The notes: a model not told the origin generated them from the letters alone. Shown: positions 34,243 through 43,338, numbered from the stretch's first letter. The stretch: DNA of 64,000 bases from Pelomonas candidula (GCF_043555985.1 NZ_JBIGIC010000009.1:124001-188000); one strand, 5' to 3'. Made by a program: numbers and translations.

Positions 34243-35213
34243 CCATTCCGCTGCTGCCCGAACACGGCGGCCCCGACGACGGGCCGGCCGCGGCGTTCGA
34301 TTTCTCGACCAATGCCAGCCCGCTGGGCCCGCCACCCGCGCTGCTGGCCGCCGTGCAGGCCGCCGACCGCCGCAGCTATCCCGACCCTGGCTACCGCGCG
34401 CTGCGCCGCCTGCTCGGTGATGAAGACCTCGTGCTGCCGACGGCCGGCGGCGCCGAAGGCATACGCCGCCTGACGCTGGCCGCGATGCTGGCCGGCCGCC
34501 GCGAGGTGTGGGTGCCGCAGCCGGGCTTCGGCGACTACGCGCTCGCCGCGCAGGCGCTTGGCCTGGCCGTGAAGCCCTACGCCGAGCCGGCCGACATCCG
34601 CCCCGCCGCGCCGGCGCTGGTGTGGATCTGCGAGCCCTGCAACCCGACCGGCGCAAGCGTCGCGGCCTGGCCAGAGCTGGACGCGCTGGTCATCGTCGAC
34701 CGCGCCTACGAGCCGCTGCGTCTGCAGGGCGACACACCCGCGCTTCCGCCCGGCGCGTGGCAGCTCGTCTGCCCGAACAAGGCACTGGGGTTGACCGGCA
34801 TCCGTGCGGGCTACGTCATCGCACCGGCTGCCGATGAGGTCTGGGCCCGCGCGCTGTCGCTGGCGCCCAGCTGGGTGCTGTCGGCCGAAGGCGTCGCGCT
34901 GCTGACGCACTGGCCCAGCACCGACACGCAGGCCTGGCTGGCCGACGCCCGCACCACGCTGCGCCGCTGGACCACCGCCCAACGCGCGCTGCTGGCCGAC
35001 CTGGACTGGCTGCAGCGGCCGAGCTGCACGAACTTCTGGCTGGCCCGCCCGCCACGCCCCGACTACGCGCCGAGGCTGCGCGAGCGCGGCATCCGCGTGC
35101 GCGATGCGTCCAGCTTCGGTCTGCCCGGCTGGGTGCGACTGTCCACACAACCACCGGCCGCGCAGCAGGCGCTGCAGCAGGCCTTGCTGGAAATCGAGGG
35201 AGAGGATTCATGA
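34239..35213 (+). CDS. cobC: PLP-dependent L-threonine-O-3-phosphate decarboxylase-type enzyme
   Basis: 324 aa aminotransferase-fold protein (CobD of Salmonella, CobC of aerobic producers), which supplies (R)-1-amino-2-propanol phosphate for the nucleotide loop. Seen: FSTNASPLGPPP, the NPTG-type CNPTGAS loop, PLP-binding VDRAYEPL and the Schiff-base Lys in CPNKALGLTG. ATG at 34239 inside the cbiB stop. Its partner CbiB precedes it, consistent with the pathway order. Confidence 0.9.
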   Translation: MTIPLLPEHGGPDDGPAAAFDFSTNASPLGPPPALLAAVQAADRRSYPDPGYRALRRLLGDEDLVLPTAGGAEGIRRLTLAAMLAGRREVWVPQPGFGDYALAAQALGLAVKPYAEPADIRPAAPALVWICEPCNPTGASVAAWPELDALVIVDRAYEPLRLQGDTPALPPGAWQLVCPNKALGLTGIRAGYVIAPAADEVWARALSLAPSWVLSAEGVALLTHWPSTDTQAWLADARTTLRRWTTAQRALLADLDWLQRPSCTNFWLARPPRPDYAPRLRERGIRVRDASSFGLPGWVRLSTQPPAAQQALQQALLEIEGEDS

Positions 35214-36670
35214 GCAGAGGAAAGGCTGTCATGGTGCTGGGCACCACCAGCGGTGCCGGCAAAAGCTGGCTGGCCACCGCGCTGTGCCGCTGGTACGCGC
35301 GGCAGGGCCTGAAGGTGGCGCCGTTCAAGGCGCAGAACATGAGCAACAACGCGCGCGTCGTGCCCGGCCTGAACGGGCTGATGGGCGAGATCGGCAGCGC
35401 GCAGTACTTCCAGGCGCTGGCCGCGCGCCGCGTGCCCGAGGTGCGCATGAACCCCGTGCTGCTCAAGCCCGAGGCCGACACGCAGAGCCAGGTCGTCGTG
35501 CTGGGCGAAGTGGACGCGCAGCTCTCAAGCATGCCCTGGCGAGAGCGCAGCGCGCTGCTGAAGCCGCGCGCCCGCGCCGCGCTGCACGAGCTGATGAGCG
35601 AGAACGATGTCGTCGTCATCGAGGGCGCGGGCTCGCCGGCCGAGATCAACCTCGCACCCAACGACTACGTGAACCTCGGCACCGCGCGCGACGCGCGGGC
35701 GGCCTGCCTGATCGTCACCGACATCGACCGTGGCGGCGCCTTCGCCCATCTCTACGGCACACACCAGCTGATGCCCGAGGACGTGCGCACGCAGGTCAAG
35801 GGCTTCGTGCTGAACCGCTTCCGCGGTGATGCCGGCCTGCTGGCCCCCGGCCCCGAGCAGCTGGCGCACCTGACCGGCGTGCCCACCATCGCGACGCTGC
35901 CGATGTGGCGCGGCCACGGCCTGCCGGAGGAGGACGGCGTGTTCGACGACGCGAGCACTGGCAGTGGCGGCCACGGCGGCGGCAGCCTGCACATCGCCGT
36001 CGTGGCCTACCCGCGGCTGTCCAACCTCGACGAATTCCAGCCGCTGCGCCAGCTGCCCGGCGTGCGGCTGTCGTGGGCACGCGAGCCGCGCGACCTGCAA
36101 GGTGCGGACTGGATCATCCTACCCGGCAGCAAGTCCACCGCGGCCGACCTGGCCTGGCTGCGCGCCCAGAAGCTGGACGTGGCCATCAACAGCCACCGCG
36201 GCCGCGTGCTGGGCATCTGCGGCGGCCTGCAGATGCTGGGCGAGGCGCTGATCGACACGCACGGCGTGGACGGCAACGCGCCGGGGCTGGGGCTGCTGCC
36301 GCTGGTCACGGCCTTCGAGCGCGACAAGCTGCTGCAGAACACGACGCTGCACTTCGGCACGACGGAAGGACCCTGGGCTGCACTGGCCGGCCTGCAGGCC
36401 GAGGGCTACGAGATCCGCCACGGCCGCACGCAGCCCCACCCGGGCCTGCCGCCGCCGCAGGTCGCGCTGCGCAACGCCGCGGGTGAGGCCATCGGCTGGC
36501 AGGCCGGCCGCGTGCTGGGCGTCTACGCCCACGGCCTGTTCGAGCAACCGGCCGTGCTGCAGGCGCTGTTCGGCCAGACCGGCCGGCCGCTGGACGCGGT
36601 GTTCGATGGCCTCGCGGATTTCATTGACCTGCATTTCCAACCGGGCAAGATCGCGGGCCTGATCGCCTGA
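35210..36670 (+). CDS. cobQ: Cobyric acid synthase
   Basis: 486 aa. Amidates side chains b, d, e and g of adenosylcobyrinic acid diamide with glutamine and ATP. N-terminal ATPase domain with GTTSGAGKS (residues 11-19) and FKAQNMSNNA; C-terminal glutamine amidotransferase with LPGSKSTAADL, the Cys nucleophile in GICGGLQMLG and a late His in GVYAHGLFE. Last gene of the overlapped B12 operon; no terminator is evident before the nuclease gene 10 nt later, so read-through is likely. Confidence 0.96.
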   Translation: MSRGKAVMVLGTTSGAGKSWLATALCRWYARQGLKVAPFKAQNMSNNARVVPGLNGLMGEIGSAQYFQALAARRVPEVRMNPVLLKPEADTQSQVVVLGEVDAQLSSMPWRERSALLKPRARAALHELMSENDVVVIEGAGSPAEINLAPNDYVNLGTARDARAACLIVTDIDRGGAFAHLYGTHQLMPEDVRTQVKGFVLNRFRGDAGLLAPGPEQLAHLTGVPTIATLPMWRGHGLPEEDGVFDDASTGSGGHGGGSLHIAVVAYPRLSNLDEFQPLRQLPGVRLSWAREPRDLQGADWIILPGSKSTAADLAWLRAQKLDVAINSHRGRVLGICGGLQMLGEALIDTHGVDGNAPGLGLLPLVTAFERDKLLQNTTLHFGTTEGPWAALAGLQAEGYEIRHGRTQPHPGLPPPQVALRNAAGEAIGWQAGRVLGVYAHGLFEQPAVLQALFGQTGRPLDAVFDGLADFIDLHFQPGKIAGLIA

Positions 36671-36680
36671 AGGAGAGCCC

Positions 36681-37763
36681 ATGCGCCGCCTGCTCGCCGC
36701 CGCCCTGATCGCCGCACCCATCGCCGCCCACGCCTGGGGCCCGGACGGCCACCAGACCGTCGCGACCCTTGCCGCCGGCCTCATCAAGGGCACGCCGGCC
36801 GAGGCCCGCGTGGCGGCGCTGCTGGGTGACCTGACGCTGCCGCAGGTGGCCGTGTGGGCCGACTGCGCCAAGGGCATCGCGCCGGGCAAGGACTACACCT
36901 ACCCCGCGCCGGGCAAGTACGCCGACTGCGCGCCGCTGGAGACGCCGGCCCGCATCGCCGAGATGGCCGATTACGTGAGGCGCAACGACAGGCAGTGCCA
37001 GATCGGCATGGACGAGGACAGCTGCCACCGGCAGACCCATTACGCCGACATCGCGCTGCAGCGCAGCCGCTACGCGCTGGGCTTTGTCGGCACGCGCAGC
37101 GACGACGTGGTCGGCTCGCTGCGCCAGGCCATCCTGGTGCTGCAGGGCAAGCCGACGACCGGCCAGCCCAACTTCAAGAGCCCGCGGGAGGCGCTGCTGG
37201 TGCTGGTGCACCTGGTGGGCGACATCCACCAGCCGCTGCACGTCGGCGCGCCCTACCTCGACGCGCAGGGCCGACGCGTCGACCCCGACAAGACCGGCCT
37301 GGACCCGGCCAGCTTCACAGTGGGTGGCAACAGCCTGTGGATCGTTGCAGCCACGCCGGCCACACCGCCGTCCGCGCCGGCCAAGGCCGGCAACCCCGCC
37401 GAAGCCGCGCCCGAAGGGCTGGCTGGCGCCGGTTTCGGGCCGGTGAAGCTGCACACGATCTGGGACGGTGTGCCCGACAAGCTCAAGCCCGAGCGCGTCG
37501 ACGCCGCCTGGCTGGCGCAGGCGCGCAAGGTCCACACCAACCTCGGCGACCCGGCCGACTGGCCCGCACGCTGGGCCACGCAGTCGCTGGAGCAGGCCGG
37601 CACGGCCTATGAAGGCCTGAAGTTCTCGGCCCGCCAGGGCTCGCATTGGACCGTCAGCCTGCCCAGCGGCTACAGCGCCAGGGCGGATGCGATCAAGCGA
37701 CAGCAGCTGACGCTGGCGGGGGCAAGACTGGCGTTCGTCCTGAAGGCCGTGTTCCCTAACTAG
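36681..37763 (+). CDS. S1/P1-type zinc nuclease, secreted
   Basis: 360 aa. The signal peptide ends AHA|W, leaving the mature N-terminal Trp that, with His residues, binds the trinuclear zinc site of S1/P1 nucleases. Family residues: GPDGHQTVATLA, a HYADI motif, and LVHLVGDIHQPLHVG (residues about 174-188) with the His/Asp ligands. Expected to degrade single-stranded nucleic acids in the periplasm or outside the cell. A low-complexity Pro/Ala insertion is at about 225-245. AGGAGAG ribosome site. The last 11 codons recur in degenerate form at 40688-40723. Confidence 0.9.
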   Translation: MRRLLAAALIAAPIAAHAWGPDGHQTVATLAAGLIKGTPAEARVAALLGDLTLPQVAVWADCAKGIAPGKDYTYPAPGKYADCAPLETPARIAEMADYVRRNDRQCQIGMDEDSCHRQTHYADIALQRSRYALGFVGTRSDDVVGSLRQAILVLQGKPTTGQPNFKSPREALLVLVHLVGDIHQPLHVGAPYLDAQGRRVDPDKTGLDPASFTVGGNSLWIVAATPATPPSAPAKAGNPAEAAPEGLAGAGFGPVKLHTIWDGVPDKLKPERVDAAWLAQARKVHTNLGDPADWPARWATQSLEQAGTAYEGLKFSARQGSHWTVSLPSGYSARADAIKRQQLTLAGARLAFVLKAVFPN

Positions 37764-37814
37764 GTGACACGCCTGGCCGCGCTGCCCCTCACCGCGCCGC
37801 TAGCATGTCGGTCC

Positions 37815-38759
37815 ATGACGAAACATCGCATGCGGACGGCCCCGGCATCCCCGGCCAGGCACCGGGCCTGCCTGGCGGCGCTGCTGCTGACCATTGCCGG
37901 CTGCAGCCCGCAGGACGCGTCATCCCAAAGGAGCGAGGGCATGTTCGGCCTGTTCAAAAGCAAACCCGCCGCGCTGGCCTCCGCCGTGGCCCCCGAGGTC
38001 GGGGCGCCGCTGAAGCGCGAGGCGACGTTCATCGCCACGCCCACGCCGCTGCCGGCCGCCGCCTACAACCGCTGCAAGCCGGTGGGCGTGTCCGGAGAGC
38101 CGCCGAACGCAACGTTCCGGCCCACCGCCGTCGATGGGGAATCCTCGCCCGGCTTCCTCGTCGCCGCCCACGGCAGCCGGGCACCGCTCGCGCTGGTGAA
38201 CCGGATGACCGACAAGCCGGCGTTCGAGATCTGGCAGATGCAGGCGGCCAAGGAACAGACGTTTGCCAAACAGCTGCCGTTCACGCTGGCGCCGGAGCAA
38301 TCGACCTGGCACTCGTTCACACTGGACGATGCGGCCTGCCTGCCGGGCGACCAGATGCTGCTGGGCGTGAGCTACCGCGCCCCCGTGCCTCGCCAGGCGC
38401 TGTTCCTCTACGACCTGGCCGGCCAGCGCTTCAAGAGCCTGGGCCCGGCCGAGCTGGATACGAGCAAGGGCCTGCCGTTCCGCATCTTCGAGACCTGGCC
38501 TGTCGCCGCGAATGCCGCGCTGGTGCTGTTCCACACGGAGCAGCAGCGCCTGAAGGCCGAGGTCTACGCCAACCATTACGACCACCTCGTGCTGTTCTCC
38601 GACCGCCACCCCCAGGGCCTCGAGGTGCTGAAACTGGGGCTGGACGACGGCAACGTGCGGCGCTGGGCCATGAATGGCAAAACCCTGTGGCTTGACACGG
38701 TGGACCTGCGCACGAACGCCACGTTCGTGTTTTCACTGGACCTGTCCAAGCTGATCTGA
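37815..38759 (+). CDS. Hypothetical lipoprotein upstream of the lipase gene
   Basis: 314 aa from the ATG at 37815. A basic N-terminus, hydrophobic stretch and lipobox LTIAGC (Cys about residue 30) indicate a lipid-anchored envelope protein; an upstream GTG at 37764 would bury the signal. I recognise no domain; the mature part is beta-rich with many Trp/Phe-containing strands. It lies 56 bp before the lipase gene on the same strand. An envelope lipoprotein next to a lipase could be a chaperone, a partner or an immunity protein; nothing in the sequence decides this. Confidence 0.6.
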   Translation: MTKHRMRTAPASPARHRACLAALLLTIAGCSPQDASSQRSEGMFGLFKSKPAALASAVAPEVGAPLKREATFIATPTPLPAAAYNRCKPVGVSGEPPNATFRPTAVDGESSPGFLVAAHGSRAPLALVNRMTDKPAFEIWQMQAAKEQTFAKQLPFTLAPEQSTWHSFTLDDAACLPGDQMLLGVSYRAPVPRQALFLYDLAGQRFKSLGPAELDTSKGLPFRIFETWPVAANAALVLFHTEQQRLKAEVYANHYDHLVLFSDRHPQGLEVLKLGLDDGNVRRWAMNGKTLWLDTVDLRTNATFVFSLDLSKLI

Positions 38760-38815
38760 ACGGCCGCCCACGCGGCGAACGACAACTCGCGCCTTCGTGC
38801 GCTCCGGAGACCCCC

Positions 38816-40129
38816 ATGCCTTTGGAAGACTGCCTGACGCCCACCGAGGCGTCGTACATCGCGACGAATGCGTACTTCACGCTGAAGGACTGGATCAGCG
38901 GCCAGCCCACGGCAGGCGTGGAGACCCGTGCCAACGTGCAGAACCGCGTGATGGGCCCCGGCACGGCCGGCGTCGTCAAGCCGGGCGACGCCAACACGTC
39001 GCTGCAGCACACGGCGCTCAGCAGCGGCGACCTCGGCAAGATCTTCTCCGGCACCACGGGCGCCGGCACGCAGACGGGCTTCGGCTACCTGCTGCAGTTC
39101 AAGCAGGGCTCACGCCGCCACATCGTCGTGGCCACGCGCGGCACGCGCCCCGAGCTGGGCGCGCCCGACCTGCTGACCGACGCGCGCGGCGCGATGACGA
39201 GCTTTGGCGACTACGGCCCGGTGCACAAGGGCTTTCGCAAGACCTTCGACAGCTGCATGACCTCCATCGGCACCGACGAGCGCCTCATCATGGACGCCGA
39301 CGTCGTGCACTGCGTCGGCCACAGCCTGGGCGGCGCGGTGGCCACGCTGGTGGCGGCCCACTTCGCCGCGCGCAAGAAGGACGTCAAGCTCTACACCTTC
39401 GGCAGCCCGCGCGTCGGGGCGTTCGGCACGTTCGCGGCGTTCCACGCCGCCATCAAGAAGGACAACATCTTCCGCGTCGCGCACGACCTCGACCCGATCT
39501 CGCTCGTGGGCCCCTACCCCTACATCCACGTCAACCCCAGCCCGACCGATCCCAACAACTTCACGCTGCCGTCACCGACCGGCGAGCTGTTCAGCACCGC
39601 CAACCACGACATGAACCGCTACATCACGTCGGTGGGCGCGGGCAAGGGCGGCACCTGGAATGCCGTGCGCGGCTACGCCCAGCAGACGGACCACGACAAC
39701 GCCGTGCTGGCCAAGTGGCTGCTGCATGCCGACAACGACCCGGGCTGGGTGCAGTACGCCTCAGCCAAGACGCTGGGCATCCTGTTCAAGCTGTTCTCGC
39801 ATGTGCTGAAGAACATCAGCACCTCGCTGATCCTCGGCCTGTCGGCGGTGGACCTGCTGGCCGAGATGCTGCTGGCCGGCATGGCCCGCGCGCAGGCGAT
39901 CGCCAGCCAGGTCTACACACTGCTGAAGCACGCCGCCACCTGGGCCGGCATCACTGTCAGCGCTGGCGCCGACTTCACGGCCCAGATCATCCGCCGCATC
40001 CTCGACATGATGCTGAGCAAGCTCGCCCAGATCGGCGCGCTGGCGCTGACCATCGGCTCGCGCGGCCTGCTGCCGCTGCCCCTGATCATCGCGGGTGGCT
40101 GGGCGCTGGCCCAGGCGCGCGTGTTGTGA
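38816..40129 (+). CDS. Class 3 (alpha/beta-hydrolase) lipase with hydrophobic C-terminal region
   Basis: 437 aa, no signal peptide. The central part is a lipase_3-type hydrolase: VVATRGT strand, the nucleophile elbow GHSLGG with Ser170, then LYTFGSPRVG and a likely catalytic Asp in AHDLDP. From about residue 320 to the end there are several hydrophobic or amphipathic helices (for example SLILGLSAVDLLAEMLLAGM and GLLPLPLIIAGGWAL), unusual for a simple esterase and suggestive of membrane association. Probably hydrolyses lipids or phospholipids. A GGAG site precedes the ATG. The stop shares a base with the next start. Secretion route unknown. Confidence 0.8.
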   Translation: MPLEDCLTPTEASYIATNAYFTLKDWISGQPTAGVETRANVQNRVMGPGTAGVVKPGDANTSLQHTALSSGDLGKIFSGTTGAGTQTGFGYLLQFKQGSRRHIVVATRGTRPELGAPDLLTDARGAMTSFGDYGPVHKGFRKTFDSCMTSIGTDERLIMDADVVHCVGHSLGGAVATLVAAHFAARKKDVKLYTFGSPRVGAFGTFAAFHAAIKKDNIFRVAHDLDPISLVGPYPYIHVNPSPTDPNNFTLPSPTGELFSTANHDMNRYITSVGAGKGGTWNAVRGYAQQTDHDNAVLAKWLLHADNDPGWVQYASAKTLGILFKLFSHVLKNISTSLILGLSAVDLLAEMLLAGMARAQAIASQVYTLLKHAATWAGITVSAGADFTAQIIRRILDMMLSKLAQIGALALTIGSRGLLPLPLIIAGGWALAQARVL

Positions 40130-40653
40130 TGCCGCCGCTGACGGCCGAGCAGCTGGCCTACGTCGTCACGCACGGCGAACTGCTGGCGATGCTGTCGCTG
40201 CAGCGCCTTGAGGCGATGCTGGATGCCGGCGCCGAAGCCCCCGCGCCGTCAGCCGAGGAGCTGGCGGCCGCCGAGGCTGCCACGATGGCCGAACTGGCCC
40301 GGCAACAGCAGCAGTGGCTGGCGCAGGCCGGCGGCACCGCGCCGGCGGCCGAGCCCGATTTCCTGTTGCAGGCCGCCCCGCTGTCGACGGCAGGCATCGA
40401 CATCGGCGAGCAGATCGACTCAGCACTGGCCGTCGCGTACGCCGAAATCCCGGTGAGGGCCCAGGCGCTGCAGGGCGTCGATACGACCAGCCTCGCGCCG
40501 GCGCTGACCGCGCTGCCCGAGGCGCTGCCGCCCCTGACCGGAGCGCTGGACACCGCAGGCATGTCGGCATGGCTGGATGCTCATGACGCCGGCGATCCGG
40601 CGCTGGAGCGGCTGATGGCCGCAGCCGGTGAACTGGCAGGTTCGGCAGGCTGA
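40129..40653 (+). CDS. Hypothetical helical protein coupled to the lipase
   Basis: 174 aa, starting at an ATG that shares its A with the lipase stop (TGATG). Strongly Ala/Leu/Glu-rich with predicted amphipathic helices (residues 5-25, 40-70 and 145-170), no signal peptide and no recognised domain. Acidic overall. Coupling suggests a lipase partner such as a chaperone or inhibitor; this is inference only. Confidence 0.55.
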   Translation: MPPLTAEQLAYVVTHGELLAMLSLQRLEAMLDAGAEAPAPSAEELAAAEAATMAELARQQQQWLAQAGGTAPAAEPDFLLQAAPLSTAGIDIGEQIDSALAVAYAEIPVRAQALQGVDTTSLAPALTALPEALPPLTGALDTAGMSAWLDAHDAGDPALERLMAAAGELAGSAG

Positions 40654-40687
40654 CGCTGCCGTCCCGGAGATTGCGACAGGGATGCCG

Positions 40688-40723
40688 CAGGCGCTCTTCC
40701 TGAAGGCGGTGTTCCCGAGCTAG
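40688..40723 (+). pseudogene. Remnant matching the 3' end of the S1/P1 nuclease gene
   Basis: Twelve codons ending in TAG read QALFLKAVFPS, against LAFVLKAVFPN at the end of the nuclease gene (37728-37763). From CTGAAGG to the stop, 21 of 24 bases agree, and the differences are mostly silent or conservative, as expected of a diverged coding copy. No upstream nuclease sequence remains. The short length leaves chance similarity possible. Confidence 0.4.
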
Positions 40724-41148
40724 CCGTGGCGCGCCGGCAGCGGAGTGCCGGCGGCGAGCGCATCGAAGACCGTCTGCGGGTCGGCCTGGCACCAGTAGCG
40801 GAAGAACACGCGGGGCTCACACCCGCTGAAGAAGCGCTCGACCGTTTCGCCAGCTGGCGCGAGAAAACGGGGCGCCGCCCACTGCTGGGCGACAACCGCC
40901 AACGGCGACCCTCCGTATCCGCCGGCCTGCACGATCCATGTGGCCTGGCCGCCGGCAATGCTGGCCAGCCGGCAGGCCGTCAGGGCGATGCGAACCAGCT
41001 CCTGCACCGAGGCCTGCGGCGGCACCGCGAAGGCCACCTCGTGGAGCTGGCAGTCGTCGCCGGCGCTGACGCTGTCGCGGTCGGCAGTGAAGCGCCGGTC
41101 GGCCCGCGCTGAAGCTGTCGGCTGGATGCTCTCGGTCTTGATGTCCAC
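40720..41148 (-). CDS. Hypothetical protein
   Basis: 142 aa from a GTG at 41148 with a strong GGAGG ribosome site 4 nt upstream, which fixes the start; longer readings run into the PEP-CTERM gene's shadow. No signal peptide or membrane helix. An Asp/Arg/Ser-rich N-terminus is followed by an alpha/beta pattern (ASVQELVRIALTACRLASIAGGQATWIVQAGG) and a Trp/Phe-rich C-terminus. I do not recognise a family. Its stop overlaps the nuclease remnant stop within CTAG. Confidence 0.55.
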   Translation of the reverse strand: MDIKTESIQPTASARADRRFTADRDSVSAGDDCQLHEVAFAVPPQASVQELVRIALTACRLASIAGGQATWIVQAGGYGGSPLAVVAQQWAAPRFLAPAGETVERFFSGCEPRVFFRYWCQADPQTVFDALAAGTPLPARHG

Positions 41149-41204
41149 GTGGCCTCCTGCGGCGCAACTGTAGGCCGGCGCGGGCAGGCGCGAGCGGATG
41201 CCTG

Positions 41205-43199
41205 CTACCCCGTCGCCCTGGCGGTGCGCCGCTTGAAGCCCGCCAGCGCCAGCAGCCCGCCCAGCCACAGCAGCACGGTCGCGGGCTCGGGCACGGCCGA
41301 CACGTTCAGCTGCAGGCCGCTGCTGCCGAACGCCAGCGTCGTGCCGGCCGGCGCGCCGTCGACGACCCAGTGCACGCCGGGCGCGAAGCTGCAGCCGCTG
41401 CCGCAGTCCAGGAAGCCCAGCGTCTGCGCCTGTGTCGTTACGACGCCGCCGCCGATCTCGAAGCGCACCGTCGCGCCGTCGAGGAAGCTGATGCTGGCGG
41501 CGCTGACGCGGTCCCAGGCCAGGCTGCCATCGGCCAGGCGCTGGACCTGCAGCTCCAGCTCGCCGTTGTTGCCCAGCGTCAGCGCGCCGTTGATCGTGAA
41601 ATGACCGGGGCTGTGGCCAGGCCGGAAGCTGGCGATGCCGGCGCCGCCACCAACGAAGACGTCGCCGTTGATGAGGCCGTTGCCGTTGAGCACGCCGCCG
41701 CTGAGCGTCAGCGTGTTGCCGACGCCGGTGTCGAGGCTGCCGTCCACCGTGAGCAGGCCGGCCTGGCTGTCGAGCCGATCCACGGCCATGGCCGCGCCAG
41801 TGCCGACGATGAGCGTGCCGGTGTTGGTCAGCTGCCCGCCGCCGGACCAGTTCGCCCCCGCCAGCAGCTCCAGCCGGCCTGCATTGGCAAAGACGGTGTT
41901 GCCCTGCCAAGTGCCGCTGACGCTGAAGATGCCGCTTGCTCCGTTGGTGACACTGCCGTCATGCTGCCACTGGCCGTTCACCCACAGCTTGCCTTCGTTG
42001 TCCAGCATCGATCCCGGCGCGCTGACCGCTACGCCGTTCAGCACGAGCTGGCTGTCGACGCCGTTGCCCAGGTAGCCCTGGTGTTCGAGGCGCCCGTTGA
42101 TCGTGATCTGTCCCGCCGCTCCCTGCAGGTTCTGCAGCGCGCCGTCGACACGGGTGAGGCTGTTGCTGCTGTCGCTCCACCGGGCGAAGTTGTTGAAGGT
42201 GCCGCCGATGTTCAAGACGCTGCCCGCCCCGCCGCGGAAGTACTCGCCGCCGCTGGCCAGCACCGCACCAGCGGCCACCCGCACTTCACCGTCGTGCTGA
42301 AGGCCACCGGCGTTGATGAGGAGCACACCGCTCTGCACCTCGAGCCCGGCTAGGCCGGCGACGAACATGCGCGTCGACGGATCGCCGTACTGTCCCAGCA
42401 CCGTCATGCCACGCAAGATGACATGCCCATGGATGTCATGCTCACCGTTGAAGGTGATCATCCCGGCGGCGCCCGTGGACTCGAAGACCCCGTCCGTGTG
42501 CGTGCCGCCACCGCTGAAGCGAAGATTTCCTTCGGTGCTGACCCGCCCTTCGTTGTTGAACGCAACGCTGACCACGCTTTCACCCGTGCTCGCCGCCTTC
42601 ACGAAACTGGCGCCCTGGTGATTGATGAACAGCGATGCCTGCGTCGGGTCGTTGTCGGCGACGCCGCTGTCGTCGAGCAAGTTGAAATTGGCGCCGCTGG
42701 CGTTGTGAAAGGTCAGTGTCTGGCCGAAAGTGGCGCGCTCCAGCGCCAGTCCGCCGCCCTGCACGTTGAATGTGCCGGCATTGGTCACGGTCAGGTCGGC
42801 CCGGGCTGCATAGAAGAGCAGATAGCCGTTCTGCACATCGGTTCGGCCATTGAGCCCGATCGTGAAAGGGGAATTGGGGGCCAGATCGTCGGGGCCGTGC
42901 GCAAAGAACGCGCCGGCAAGCGTGTGCCCCCGGCGATCAGACAACGGGCCTTGGTGAGTGACCGGGTTGCTGCTGGGACCGGCCGCAAAATCGGTGGTCA
43001 CCAGCGAGAGCGTGGCACTGGCATGGTTGTCCAGCCTGACCGTTCCGCCATTGATCGGGCAGCCCCACTGACCGGACGACGAGAAGACCACCACGTCGCC
43101 GGGGAATGTGGGTACGGTGCAGAACATCGTCTGTGACAGCGCCGGGCTCGCCGCCAGCACCAACAGTGCCGCCAGCGCTGCCCGTGTGGTGAGGGGCAT
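41205..43199 (-). CDS. PEP-CTERM protein with beta-helix-like repeats
   Basis: 664 aa if the ATG at 43199 is used (signal peptide MPLTTRAALAALLVLAASPA); an in-frame ATG at 43268 would add a 23-residue N-terminal extension. After the signal the protein is a long run of short beta-strand repeats rich in Asn/Gly/Thr (NAGTFNVQGG, FNNEGRV and GTHTDGVF patterns), like secreted beta-helix adhesins. It ends in VPEPATVLLWLGGLLALAGFKRR, the PEP-CTERM sorting signal (VPEP, hydrophobic helix, basic tail) recognised by exosortase. Likely exported and processed at the outer surface. Shares a module with the 1359-aa neighbour. Confidence 0.85.
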   Translation of the reverse strand: MPLTTRAALAALLVLAASPALSQTMFCTVPTFPGDVVVFSSSGQWGCPINGGTVRLDNHASATLSLVTTDFAAGPSSNPVTHQGPLSDRRGHTLAGAFFAHGPDDLAPNSPFTIGLNGRTDVQNGYLLFYAARADLTVTNAGTFNVQGGGLALERATFGQTLTFHNASGANFNLLDDSGVADNDPTQASLFINHQGASFVKAASTGESVVSVAFNNEGRVSTEGNLRFSGGGTHTDGVFESTGAAGMITFNGEHDIHGHVILRGMTVLGQYGDPSTRMFVAGLAGLEVQSGVLLINAGGLQHDGEVRVAAGAVLASGGEYFRGGAGSVLNIGGTFNNFARWSDSSNSLTRVDGALQNLQGAAGQITINGRLEHQGYLGNGVDSQLVLNGVAVSAPGSMLDNEGKLWVNGQWQHDGSVTNGASGIFSVSGTWQGNTVFANAGRLELLAGANWSGGGQLTNTGTLIVGTGAAMAVDRLDSQAGLLTVDGSLDTGVGNTLTLSGGVLNGNGLINGDVFVGGGAGIASFRPGHSPGHFTINGALTLGNNGELELQVQRLADGSLAWDRVSAASISFLDGATVRFEIGGGVVTTQAQTLGFLDCGSGCSFAPGVHWVVDGAPAGTTLAFGSSGLQLNVSAVPEPATVLLWLGGLLALAGFKRRTARATG

Positions 43200-43338
43200 G
43201 CCGCCGCCATGGCATCTGGTTCGAGCTTCGCTTGCGCGCGAGGATGCCAGGCCTGGAACAATTTTCATGATGACGCTCTGTTGTGTGAATGAAGACGGCG
43301 GACGCCGAGACCGTGTCTCGGGCCTGCCGTGAACCCGG

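Noticed and set aside
38816..40129. Lipase called as a type VI secretion effector
   Set aside because: No VgrG, PAAR, Hcp, adaptor domain or MIX motif is visible, so only a general lipase call with an open question is justified.
41149..41910. N-terminal extension of the small minus-strand gene at 40720 across the PEP-CTERM gene region
   Set aside because: The extension overlaps the 3' end of the PEP-CTERM gene in another frame, while a GTG with a strong GGAGG site at 41148 gives a clean start.
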